Assembly (NCBI GenBank): GCA_045862995.1
Contig: BTVX01000007.1
Location: 78,280 to 142,279, forward strand
Length of the DNA stretch: 64,000 bases
From: UBA2387 sp019454665
GTDB lineage: Bacteria > Armatimonadota > Fimbriimonadia > Fimbriimonadales > Fimbriimonadaceae
Direction of reading: 5' to 3'
Below, piece after piece: positions 42,464 through 50,793 of this stretch. Made by a program: the position numbers and the translations under genes. The notes under the pieces are model-generated. The model was not told where the DNA came from, ran no database searches, and was given only the letters and a program-made list of their open reading frames with translations. Numbering within the stretch: position 1 is the stretch's first letter; the number at the start of each line of letters is the position of its first letter.

Positions 42464-43432
42464 GTGGCCCTCGCCGGATTCGAAGCCTACGACCTGCGCA
42501 ACCCCGGCGTCGAACTCGACCTCGACTGGGTGGTAGCCGTGCGCGTCAACCGTTCCGCTGCCGAGCGCCGCGCCGCCACGTTGGGAGGAAGGCGAACGGT
42601 CAAGAAGCAGTGGCAGGCGCGTTGGCTCGTCCAAGCCATCCGCTGCATGGACCTCACCACGCTGAGCGGCGACGACACGCCCGGGACGGTGGTTCGACTG
42701 TGCCACAAGGCCATGCACCCCGTCCGCCACGACCTGATGCGTTCACTTGGGCTCGACAGCCTGAAGGTGGGGGCCGTGTGCGTCTACCATCGGTTTGTCC
42801 CCACGTGCGTCAGGGCCCTCGAAGGCTCGGGGATTCCGGTCGCGGCCGTCTCGACGGCCTTCCCGCACGGGTTCGCTCCCCTCGCCACTCGGCTACAGGA
42901 GATTCGCGAAAGCGTGGCGGCGGGCGCCCGCGAGATCGACGTCGTGCTGGATCGGTCGCTCGTGCTCACCGGCGCATGGCAGACGCTCTACGACGAGGTG
43001 CGCCAGATGCGGGAGGCGTGCGGCGAAGCCCACCTCAAGACGATCCTCGCCACGGGTGAATTGGGCACCCTGACCAACGTTGCGCGGGCCAGCCTGATCT
43101 GCATGATGGCGGGTGCCGACTTCATCAAGACTTCCACGGGCAAGGAGCCCGTCAACGCGACCCTGCCGGTTGGACTGACGATGGTCCGAGCCATCCGCGA
43201 GTTCGGCCAGCGCACGGGATTCCGCGTGGGCTTCAAGCCGGCGGGCGGCATCCGGACGGCCAAGCAATCGCTCGATTGGCTCATCCTCATGAAGGAGGAA
43301 CTCGGCGACGCATGGCTGGAGCCCAAGCTGTTCCGCCTGGGCGCGAGTTCGCTGTTGACCGACATCGAGCGGCAGTTGGAGCACTTTGCCACGGGTCGCT
43401 ACTCCGCCGAGTTCCGCCATCCGAGCCCTTAG
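42464..43432 (+). CDS. deoC: Deoxyribose-phosphate aldolase
   Basis: A 322-residue class I aldolase that splits 2-deoxyribose-5-phosphate to acetaldehyde and glyceraldehyde-3-phosphate. The Schiff-base lysine is in ADFIKTSTGKEPVNATL and the second lysine in VGFKPAGGIRTAKQSL; VGAVCVYHRFVPTC and EIDVVLDRSLVLTG also match. It belongs to the longer DeoC subgroup, with about 60 extra N-terminal residues compared with the E. coli enzyme (259 aa). GTG start. Confidence 0.95.
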   Translation: MALAGFEAYDLRNPGVELDLDWVVAVRVNRSAAERRAATLGGRRTVKKQWQARWLVQAIRCMDLTTLSGDDTPGTVVRLCHKAMHPVRHDLMRSLGLDSLKVGAVCVYHRFVPTCVRALEGSGIPVAAVSTAFPHGFAPLATRLQEIRESVAAGAREIDVVLDRSLVLTGAWQTLYDEVRQMREACGEAHLKTILATGELGTLTNVARASLICMMAGADFIKTSTGKEPVNATLPVGLTMVRAIREFGQRTGFRVGFKPAGGIRTAKQSLDWLILMKEELGDAWLEPKLFRLGASSLLTDIERQLEHFATGRYSAEFRHPSP

Positions 43433-43456
43433 GCGCGGGCGGTGTACACTCCCCCG

Positions 43457-44488
43457 ATGATCGCGCTCGCCGCTGCGATGGCCATGATCCAACCCGACTT
43501 TTCCGTGCCGCCCAAGGGCTACGTGTGCACCCGCGTCACCGAGCCCGTCCGCTTCGACGGCAAACTGAACGAGGGCGCGTGGGCCGCCGCCCCGTGGACC
43601 GATGCGTTCGTGGACATCGAAGGCGACAAGAAGCCCAAACCTCGGTTCCTAACGCGGGCGAAGATGCTCTGGGACGACGAGTTCTTCTATGTCGCCGCCG
43701 AGATGGAGGAGCCGAACGTCTGGGCGACCCTGACCCAGCACGACTCGGTCATCTTCCACGACAACGATTTCGAGGTGTTCATCGACCCCGACGGAGACAA
43801 CCACCGCTACTACGAGTTCGAGATAAACGCCCTGAACACGACGTGGGATCTGTTCCTGCCGCGACCCTACCGCGATGGCGGGCCCGCGATGAACGCGTGG
43901 GAGATTCCGGGGCTGCGCTCGGCGGTCCACGTGCGCGGGACGCTCAACGACCCCTCCGACACGGACGAGGGCTGGACGGTCGAGATCGCGTTTCCGTGGT
44001 CGGTGCTCAAGGAGTGCGCCCCCGGAGGCTCGCCGCCCAAGCCCGGCGACCAGTGGCGCGTGAACTTCTCGCGCGTCGAATGGGACGTCGAAGTCTTGGA
44101 CGGCAAGACGCGCAAGGTGGCCAACCGACCCGAACACAACTGGGTTTGGTCGCCGCAAGGCGTCATCGACATGCACCGGCCCGAGCGGTGGGGCTTCGTC
44201 CAATTCAGCGCCGAACCCCCGGGAGAGGACGCCTTCCGGCCCGACCCCGACTTGCCGGCTCGCGACTACCTGCACAAGCTGTACTACGCGCAGCGCACCT
44301 TTCGGAGCAAGCACGGCCGCTGGGCGAAGACGGTGGGCGAACTCGAAGTCGGCGAACCGCCGACGGGCTGGAACGCCGCCGAGGTGCAGACCACCGAGAG
44401 CCTCTTCGAGATCGTCCTCCAGTCGAAATCGAACCCGCAGCGGTCGTGGCGCATCGCGCAGGACTCCCGCTGCTGGACGCAAGGCTGA
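43457..44488 (+). CDS. CBM9-like secreted protein
   Basis: A 343-residue protein with a very short hydrophobic N-terminus and a carbohydrate-binding family 9-type sandwich: DGKLNEGAWAAAPWTDAFVDIEG, AKMLWDDEFFYVAAEMEEP, NDFEVFIDPDGDNHRYYEFEINALNTTWD and WTVEIAFPWSVL. The aromatic/acidic pattern fits a xylan- or glucan-end binder. The C-terminal 80 residues are helical and unlike CBM9. A TACACT box 6 nt before the ATG (43445-43450) supports this start. Confidence 0.82.
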   Translation: MIALAAAMAMIQPDFSVPPKGYVCTRVTEPVRFDGKLNEGAWAAAPWTDAFVDIEGDKKPKPRFLTRAKMLWDDEFFYVAAEMEEPNVWATLTQHDSVIFHDNDFEVFIDPDGDNHRYYEFEINALNTTWDLFLPRPYRDGGPAMNAWEIPGLRSAVHVRGTLNDPSDTDEGWTVEIAFPWSVLKECAPGGSPPKPGDQWRVNFSRVEWDVEVLDGKTRKVANRPEHNWVWSPQGVIDMHRPERWGFVQFSAEPPGEDAFRPDPDLPARDYLHKLYYAQRTFRSKHGRWAKTVGELEVGEPPTGWNAAEVQTTESLFEIVLQSKSNPQRSWRIAQDSRCWTQG

Positions 44489-44526
44489 AGCAGGAGACGA
44501 GGGGCCGACCGGCGAACCGATAGCCG

Positions 44527-45831
44527 ATGTCATCCTCCTACACGGGCACGCCCAGTTTCGGCAAGCGCTTTCGGCTCATCCTCCGCGAATCGGGAACCGT
44601 CCGCGAGATGGGCGGCGAAGAGATGTCCCTGGCGGTCGGCATCGTGGACAGCATCTTCACGAACGCGCTCGATACGGATGCCAGCGACATCCACCTGCAG
44701 CCCGAACGCAACCAACTCCGCATCCGCTTCCGTCAGGACGGCATCTTGCAGGATGCGGGCCAATTGCCTCCCGAGCAAGCCCAGAACGTGCTGACCCGCC
44801 TCAAGCTCGCCGCAGGCATGCGCATTGACGAAATGCGCGAACCGCAGGATGGACGCATCGACATGGAGTACGGGGGACGCCGGCTCAGCGCCCGCGCCTC
44901 GTGCGTGCCTGCACTGAACGGCGAGAAGATGGTCTTGCGCTTGCTCGACCCGGTGGCGATGAAGGTCGAACTCCCCAAGCTGGGCATGCCCGAGGATATG
45001 CTCAAGAACTGGATGCGCGCCATCCAGATGCCCTACGGCATGATCATCGTTACGGGTCCAACGGGTTCCGGTAAGACGTCCACGCTCTACGCCTCGATCA
45101 ACCAACTCGATTCGAAGACGCGCAACATCGTCACGGTCGAAGACCCCGTCGAGTACGAATTCGAAAAGAACATCGCCCAGGTGCAGGTCACCGAGCGGCT
45201 CACGTTTCCCAAGGTCATGCGCTCGTTCTTGCGGCAAGACCCGGACGTGATGATGGTCGGCGAAATGCGGGATGCCGAGTCGCTCAACATCGGCATCCAA
45301 GCCGCCCTCACCGGCCACTTGGTGCTCACGACGCTCCACACGAACAACGCCGTCGAGACGATCAGCCGTATGTTGGACATGAAGGCGGAGCGGTTCCTGA
45401 TCGCCAGCACGGTCGTGGCGATTCTTGGTCAACGCTTGGTGCGCTTGGTCTGCGGCCGCTGTCGCCAGCCCTATAAGCCCACCGAGGACGAGATCGCGAT
45501 GCTCAGGCTCAAAGAGGGCCACTTGGCGGGTGGCAAGTTCATGAAGGGCGTCGGCTGCGATGCGTGCCGCGGTACGGGCTACAAGGGCCGAACGGGCGTG
45601 TTTGAGCTGATCATGGGCACCCACGCGTTTCGCCAAGCGGTCGCCGACACCACCTCGATGGACAGCATCGTGCGCGCCGCCCGCGAACAGGGGTACCGGA
45701 CCATGCTGGAAGACGGCGTGATGAAGGTCGTCAACGGCTGGACCACGCCCGACGAGGTCATTCGCGCCGTGTACACGCAGGTGGTGGACAAGCCCGTGGG
45801 CGTCGAGCCCATGGTCTCCACCGAGGCCTAG
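44527..45831 (+). CDS. GspE/PilB-type secretion ATPase
   Basis: A 434-residue hexameric ATPase for type II secretion or type IV pili. Walker A is GPTGSGKT with Lys183; the Asp box is IVTVEDPVEYEFE, Walker B is DPDVMMVGEMRDAES, and the His box is GHLVLTTLHTNNA. The tetracysteine zinc knob (CGRCRQPY, then CDACRGTGYKGR) separates it from PilT. It has the N2 domain but lacks the N-terminal N1 domain, so it is shorter than usual. No other pilus or secretion gene is adjacent. Confidence 0.93.
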   Translation: MSSSYTGTPSFGKRFRLILRESGTVREMGGEEMSLAVGIVDSIFTNALDTDASDIHLQPERNQLRIRFRQDGILQDAGQLPPEQAQNVLTRLKLAAGMRIDEMREPQDGRIDMEYGGRRLSARASCVPALNGEKMVLRLLDPVAMKVELPKLGMPEDMLKNWMRAIQMPYGMIIVTGPTGSGKTSTLYASINQLDSKTRNIVTVEDPVEYEFEKNIAQVQVTERLTFPKVMRSFLRQDPDVMMVGEMRDAESLNIGIQAALTGHLVLTTLHTNNAVETISRMLDMKAERFLIASTVVAILGQRLVRLVCGRCRQPYKPTEDEIAMLRLKEGHLAGGKFMKGVGCDACRGTGYKGRTGVFELIMGTHAFRQAVADTTSMDSIVRAAREQGYRTMLEDGVMKVVNGWTTPDEVIRAVYTQVVDKPVGVEPMVSTEA

Positions 45832-45839
45832 AGGGGCTC

Positions 45840-45950
45840 GGGCTTGCTGCCCCGCGAGTCCCTTTCGAGACTTCGGCCCGTAGTCTGGGTCGAAGGGATG
45901 CACCCGGCACGCGCGGGCCGAACCTCAAGGTGACGCGGCGCAGCAAGCCC
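45840..45950. other. Strongly self-complementary intergenic segment (possible structured RNA)
   Basis: GGGCTTGCTGC (45840-45850) is perfectly complementary to GCAGCAAGCCC (45940-45950); after a C/C mismatch, CCGCG (45852-45856) pairs with CGCGG (45934-45938). Inside, TTCGGCCCG (45872-45880) can pair with CGGGCCGAA (45914-45922), or AGACT/AGTCT can form a smaller hairpin whose loop holds the first of these. It fills the gap between two convergent genes. No T run; strand unknown; no known RNA family recognised. Confidence 0.45.
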
Positions 45951-45967
45951 GACGTGTTGGTTCGATC

Positions 45968-47572
45968 CTAGCCGAGGGGTCCGGGCACGATCCGCGAGAC
46001 GGCCCGCACGGGCTCGTGGGTTCGGCGGACGGGGTACGGCTTGTCGGCAGCGATCATGCCGTCGAGGAAGTCCCACGCCGCCAAGCCATCCAAGCTCTTG
46101 GGCTCGGCCAGGTTGAACAGCAAGACTCCAAGCGGTTGGGCCGTGCGGACGAGATAGGCGCCCGATCGAAACTCGGTGGGCTTGGCGGGGCCATACGATC
46201 CCAACACGGTCTTCAGGTTGTGTCCCTGAAAGGCCGAACGCGCCGCCTGGACCTCGCTGACCAGAAACTCTTGGGCCTGGGTTTGCCACGCCTGCGTGAG
46301 CACCTCGACGACGATGCCGTGGCGGGCGAGGAGTTCGACGGCCTTGGTTGCTTCGGCGGGCAGGATGTAGGCGGTGGGGAAGCGCTCGGTCTCCGTCGCC
46401 TTGAACCGGTCGAAGACGCGAGCCTTGACCTTCATCAAGTCGGTCGGCTTCTCAACGGTGCGCGGGCTGCCTTGGGGCCGTGGCCTCTCGACGAGAACGT
46501 CCTCGACGCCCCGATCGGCCATCTCGAACCGAACGCCGAAGGGAGGAGCGGCCTGCGGCTGAGTGCCCAATTGGATCATCCGCGCATCGGCGGCACGGGT
46601 CATGGCGACGATGCGGCGCCCGTCGCGCCCGACTTTGGCCAGAACGGCGTCCACGAATCGTTTGGTCACGTCCACCCGCTCAGAGAAAGAGCAGTAGCTG
46701 AGCGCCTCGGAGAGAACGCCAATGCGGTTGCGGAGCCCGGCGTAGTTGGTCACATAACGCCCCTCCCAGCCAAACACCAGCCACGACGCGCCTTGTTGGT
46801 TCTGCGAGAGGTTGCCGTAATCGAACGTCTCCAGCCCGGTCCGTCGCAACTCGCGGCGCACTTGGGGCAGCAGTTCGTCGCGGCTGTAGCCGAGGATGCC
46901 GGGGTCGGTGTCGGGGTGGAGCGGCGGGGAATACGTGATCGGATAGCCGTGGCGGGTCCCGTTGGTGGTGTGCAGGTCCATGATCACGTCGGGGTCCCAG
47001 CGGTTGTAGATGTTGGCGAGCACGGCCCGCATCTCGGGAGACTCGGCCTTCATGCAGTCACGGTTGAGGTCGAGCCCTTGTCCGTTGAGTCGTTGGCCGA
47101 TGGGGTCGGGCCCGTTTTGGCTGCCTCGGTTGCGGTTCTGGGGACCGAAAGCGTCGTTGCCGTCGCTGTTGTAGATCGGCGTCGTGACCAGCACGATCTT
47201 CTCAAGGACGCTGCCCTTGGGCTTGCGCGCCATATCGCGCAGCATCATCAGCACGACTTCCTTGCCTTCGACCTCGCCCGCGTGGATGTTGGCCTGGACG
47301 TAGACGATGGGCTTGCCGGAGCGGCGCGCCTGTTCGGGCGTGTGAACGGGCGGAATGCTGGCGATCACGAGCGGGATGTCCTTGCCGCCGGTGCTTTGGC
47401 CGATGGTCTGCACCAGGTACGGCGCCCCAAGCTTCTGCAACTGGTCGAGGAAGGCCAGCACGTCGGCGTGGTGCGAGGTCTCCTTGTAATCGGTGCGTTC
47501 GGCGCGGGTCAGCGGCCACGGATCGCCCTGAACCAATCCGAGACCGAGGGCGAGAAGGGCAAGACCGTGCAT
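45968..47572 (-). CDS. Zinc carboxypeptidase (peptidase M14)
   Basis: A 534-residue exported metallopeptidase with a signal peptide (LALLALGLGLVQG). The zinc ligands are His97 and Glu100 in NIHAGEVEGKE, and the later histidine in IMDLHTTNGTRHGYP. LDLNRDCMKAESPEMRAV fits the family's substrate-binding N-R pair. The C-terminal about 200 residues form an extra beta-rich domain typical of large bacterial M14 proteins. TAACAA lies 6 nt before the ATG. The upstream region contains the 210-bp tandem repeats. Confidence 0.9.
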   Translation of the reverse strand: MHGLALLALGLGLVQGDPWPLTRAERTDYKETSHHADVLAFLDQLQKLGAPYLVQTIGQSTGGKDIPLVIASIPPVHTPEQARRSGKPIVYVQANIHAGEVEGKEVVLMMLRDMARKPKGSVLEKIVLVTTPIYNSDGNDAFGPQNRNRGSQNGPDPIGQRLNGQGLDLNRDCMKAESPEMRAVLANIYNRWDPDVIMDLHTTNGTRHGYPITYSPPLHPDTDPGILGYSRDELLPQVRRELRRTGLETFDYGNLSQNQQGASWLVFGWEGRYVTNYAGLRNRIGVLSEALSYCSFSERVDVTKRFVDAVLAKVGRDGRRIVAMTRAADARMIQLGTQPQAAPPFGVRFEMADRGVEDVLVERPRPQGSPRTVEKPTDLMKVKARVFDRFKATETERFPTAYILPAEATKAVELLARHGIVVEVLTQAWQTQAQEFLVSEVQAARSAFQGHNLKTVLGSYGPAKPTEFRSGAYLVRTAQPLGVLLFNLAEPKSLDGLAAWDFLDGMIAADKPYPVRRTHEPVRAVSRIVPGPLG

Positions 47573-47660
47573 GGGGCGTTGTTACCCGATTCCGGTGTCG
47601 TCTCTGTGGCTCGGCGGTCGGCCGAGTCGGTTGCGGGCACCACCAACCGCCAACCTCGAT

Positions 47661-48142
47661 CCGGGGTGCCACGGTCTGACCGGGCCCGAGCGCATCCGCA
47701 CCCCCAGAACGCCCCTGCCCGGCAGGCCGTGTTCCTTTGGTGCGACACAGCCTCGGCGATGGTCAACCCACCCCTTCGCACGGTCTGGCGGCAAGAAAGG
47801 CTCTGGTCGGGCGCGGCAACGACGGACCGCACAGACCGTGGCACCCCCGAGAACCGACCAGCAACCGAAGCCGGGGTGCCACGGTCTGACCGGGCCCGAG
47901 CGCATCCGCACACCCAGAACGCCCCTGCCCGGCAGACCGTGCCCCTTTGGTGCGACACAGCCTCGGCGATGGTCAACCCACGCCTTCGCACGGTCTGGCG
48001 GCAAGAAAGGCTCTGGTCGGGCGCGGCAACGACGGACCGCACAGACCGTGGCACCCCCGAGAACCGACCAGCAACCGAAGCCGGGGTGCCACGGTCTGAC
48101 CGGGCCCGACCAAGAACCTCTCTGCCCAGCAGGCCGTGCTCA
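47661..48142. repeat. 210-bp tandem repeat with internal inverted repeats
   Basis: Unit 1 is 47661-47870 and unit 2 is 47871-48080; they differ at about five positions. A third copy from 48081 is truncated and diverged, ending near 48142 after a short internal deletion. Each full unit begins with GGGGTGCCACGGTCTG (47663-47678 in unit 1) and carries its exact reverse complement about 150 bp later (47832-47847), leaving a roughly 23-bp spacer before the next unit. The 646-bp gap 47573-48218 has no gene I can support; open frames through it follow from base composition and the 70-codon period. Confidence 0.9.
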
Positions 48143-48218
48143 TATAGGGGTTGGCGGCCTCGACTTCGAGGTCGCGCGCTTGAAACGCGTACGGAACAAC
48201 GAAACGCCTGCCGCCGCG

Positions 48219-48698
48219 TCAGCCGCCCAGCGCGGCGAGCACCTCGGGAGGGGCTTGGACGAGTTCGATCAACACGCCCTCGCCGCCGATCGGGAAGTCG
48301 TCGCTGCCCTTCGGGTGGATGAAACAGACGTCGTGCCCGCCGGCACCCCCTCGGATGCCCCCAGGGGTGAAGCGCACGCCGCGCGAGGTCATCCACGACA
48401 CGGCGGCCGGGAGGTCGTCCACCCAGAGACCGACGTGGTTCAGCGGCGGCACGTGCACCGCAGGTTTCTTGTCGGGATCGAGCGGCTGCATCAGGTCAAC
48501 CTCGACGGCATACGACCCGGTACCCAGAACGCAAATGTCCTCGTCCACGTTATCGGACTGGCTTCGGAAAACGCCCTTTCGATCCAGGCCGAGAATGTCC
48601 ACCCATAGCGATACCAGACGCGACTTATCGAGTCCGCCGATCGCGATTTGTTGGATGCCTAGTATTCTAAATGGTCGTTCGCTATCGGTTCGATCCAT
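48219..48698 (-). CDS. mce: VOC-family protein, probable methylmalonyl-CoA epimerase
   Basis: A 159-residue vicinal-oxygen-chelate protein. The metal-binding half-motifs are GIQQIAIGGLDKSRLVSLWVDILGL, EVDLMQ, LNHVGLWVDDLPAAVSWM and VLIELVQAP. In this operon the expected role is epimerising (S)- to (R)-methylmalonyl-CoA between carboxylase and mutase. The first metal-ligand His (usually H-I-A/G) reads Q-I-A-I, which weakens the case and leaves a glyoxalase-like alternative. The start at 48698 is chosen to clear the upstream gene's stop by 4 bp. Confidence 0.72.
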   Translation of the reverse strand: MDRTDSERPFRILGIQQIAIGGLDKSRLVSLWVDILGLDRKGVFRSQSDNVDEDICVLGTGSYAVEVDLMQPLDPDKKPAVHVPPLNHVGLWVDDLPAAVSWMTSRGVRFTPGGIRGGAGGHDVCFIHPKGSDDFPIGGEGVLIELVQAPPEVLAALGG

Positions 48699-48702
48699 AT
48701 CA

Positions 48703-50775
48703 CTACTCGAAGCGGATGATCGGTTGGTTGACGGACAATGTGTCGCCCTTCTTGGCGAGCGCCTCGGCGACCGTGGCATCCTGCGCTGCGGTCAAGATGT
48801 TCTCCATCTTCATGGCCTCGATCACGGCCAACCGCTCCCCGGCGCGCACCTTCTGGCCAGCCGTCACTGCAATCTCTACCAGGAGCCCCGGCATCGGCGA
48901 GAGCAAGAAGCGCGAGAGGTCCGGGGGCGGCTTGTGCGGCATGAGCGAGAACAACTCCGCCGCGCGGGGACGCAACACAAGCGCCTCGATCTGGGTGCCG
49001 TTCTGAGTAATGCGGATGCCTAGCGGACTCTCGCCCCCGCTGGCCCCACCAGCCCATCGCGCGCGCTCCACTTGGGCCGTAAACGGCCGTCCGTTGCACG
49101 TCCCAGTCCCGAGGATTTCGCCCAATCGCGTGTCGCTCTGAATGTCGTATCTCTTGCCTTCGACTTCGATAAGTGCGCGACCAAGCGCGGCATCGAACGA
49201 CTCCACGAATACGCTATGTTGCTGGTGCTTGCCGTCTCGGTCCAGCAGGATCACGACCAATTCGGGCTGGTTTCGCGCGTTGTGGCCGTCGAGTTGCCCG
49301 CTGATCCCGATGGCACGCTCCCGAGCCTTGCGCCGGACAAATGCGGCCAGTGCGACCAGAAACAGAGGATCCTCGTGCACCACGTCGGAGGGATGGAAGC
49401 CGTTTGGGTAATGCTCGGCGATGAAACCGGTGTTGAAATCGCCCGCGACGAACTTCGGGTGGGCGAGCAGAGCGGATTGAAAGGCGATGTTGCTGCTGAT
49501 GCCACGCACCACAAAGCCGTTGAGGGCCTCGCGCATCCGAGCAATCGCGTCATTCCGGTCTCTGCCGTGAACGATGAGCTTGGCGATCATCGAGTCGTAG
49601 TACATCGGTATCTCGCCACCTTCGTAAACGCCTGTGTCCACTCGAACGCCGCCGCCATCGGGCATCGGGCAGGCGGCTTCCAAGTTGGTGGCAGGCGGCA
49701 TGTACTGCACGAGCCGACCCGTGGATGGAAGGAAGTTTCTGAACGGGTCTTCCGCGTTGATCCGACACTCGATGGCCGATCCGTTGCGCTTGACTTCGGC
49801 TTGAGTGATCGGCAGCGGTTCGCCTGCAGCGATCTTGATCATCAATTCGACCAGATCAAGCCCCGTGATGCACTCGGTAACCGGATGCTCGACTTGCAGA
49901 CGGGTGTTCATCTCCAGGAAGAAGAAGCTCTGGTCTTTGCCGACCACAAATTCGACGGTGCCAGCGCTTTGGTAGTTGACCGCTTTGGCCAAGGCCACGG
50001 CCTGCTCGCCCATCGCCTTGCGCGTGGCGTCGCTGATGAACGGTGAAGGCGCCTCTTCGATGACCTTTTGGTGTCGCCGCTGGATACTGCATTCGCGTTC
50101 GTTCAGGTAGACCACGTTGCCGTAGGCGTCGCCGAGCACCTGAATCTCGATGTGCCGCGGCTCCTCGATGTACTTCTCGACGAACACACGGTCGTCGCCG
50201 AAGCTGGCTTTGGCTTCGTTGCGGCAACTGGCAAACCCCTCGAAGGCTTCCTTGTCGTTGGTGGCGACTCGGAGCCCCTTGCCGCCTCCGCCTGCGCTGG
50301 CCTTGATCATCACCGGATAGCCGATCTGACGAGCGATCTCCACTGCTTGCTCGGGGCTGCCGATCGCATCGTGGTACCCCGGAATGGTGTAGACTCCGGC
50401 CTCTAGGGCAAGCTTCTTTGAGGCAATCTTGTCGCCCATCGCCGCAATGCTGGTGTGCTTGGGGCCGATGAAGACCAGTCCTTCTTCCTCGACACGCCGC
50501 GCGAAGTCCTCGTTCTCGCTCAGAAAGCCGTATCCGGGGTGGATGGCCTTGGCACCCGTTTGCTTCGCTGCCGCGATGATCTTGTCTGCCACGAGATAGC
50601 TCTCGCGGCTGGGGGCGGGCCCGATGGGCACCGCCTCGTCGGCGAGTTCCACGTGTCGGGCGTCGCGGTCGGCATCCGAGTAGACCGCAACAGTGGCGAT
50701 ACCCATCTTCTTCGCCGTTTTGATGATGCGGCAGGCGATTTCGCCTCGGTTGGCGATGAGGATCTTGCTAAACAT
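48703..50775 (-). CDS. pccA: Acyl-CoA (propionyl-CoA) carboxylase, biotin carboxylase/BCCP subunit
   Basis: A 690-residue biotin-dependent subunit. Biotin carboxylase occupies residues 1 to about 450: FSKILIANRGEIACRII, the ATP-grasp loop KASAGGGGKGLRV and the EMNTRLQVEHPVTE signature. The C-terminal carrier has Lys656 in EAMKMENI, the biotinylation site. GGAG lies 7 nt before the ATG. Operon order (carboxyltransferase directly upstream, mutase and MeaB in the same run) points to propionyl-CoA rather than acetyl-CoA as substrate. Confidence 0.94.
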   Translation of the reverse strand: MFSKILIANRGEIACRIIKTAKKMGIATVAVYSDADRDARHVELADEAVPIGPAPSRESYLVADKIIAAAKQTGAKAIHPGYGFLSENEDFARRVEEEGLVFIGPKHTSIAAMGDKIASKKLALEAGVYTIPGYHDAIGSPEQAVEIARQIGYPVMIKASAGGGGKGLRVATNDKEAFEGFASCRNEAKASFGDDRVFVEKYIEEPRHIEIQVLGDAYGNVVYLNERECSIQRRHQKVIEEAPSPFISDATRKAMGEQAVALAKAVNYQSAGTVEFVVGKDQSFFFLEMNTRLQVEHPVTECITGLDLVELMIKIAAGEPLPITQAEVKRNGSAIECRINAEDPFRNFLPSTGRLVQYMPPATNLEAACPMPDGGGVRVDTGVYEGGEIPMYYDSMIAKLIVHGRDRNDAIARMREALNGFVVRGISSNIAFQSALLAHPKFVAGDFNTGFIAEHYPNGFHPSDVVHEDPLFLVALAAFVRRKARERAIGISGQLDGHNARNQPELVVILLDRDGKHQQHSVFVESFDAALGRALIEVEGKRYDIQSDTRLGEILGTGTCNGRPFTAQVERARWAGGASGGESPLGIRITQNGTQIEALVLRPRAAELFSLMPHKPPPDLSRFLLSPMPGLLVEIAVTAGQKVRAGERLAVIEAMKMENILTAAQDATVAEALAKKGDTLSVNQPIIRFE

Positions 50776-50793
50776 TTTGGGGCTCCATGCGCG

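Noticed and set aside
45840..45950. Reading the 111-nt structured element as SRP (4.5S) RNA or 6S RNA
   Set aside because: Size is near SRP RNA, but the conserved domain IV core (GGAAG tetraloop region and AGCAG bulge) is missing on both strands, and 6S would need a longer rod with a central bubble.
47661..48142. CRISPR array
   Set aside because: The repeat period is 210 bp with near-identical whole units; no short repeat with unique spacers and no cas genes.
46016..48608. Protein made of 70-residue repeats through the tandem-repeat region
   Set aside because: Frames are open on both strands only because 210 is a multiple of three; no start site or family resemblance.
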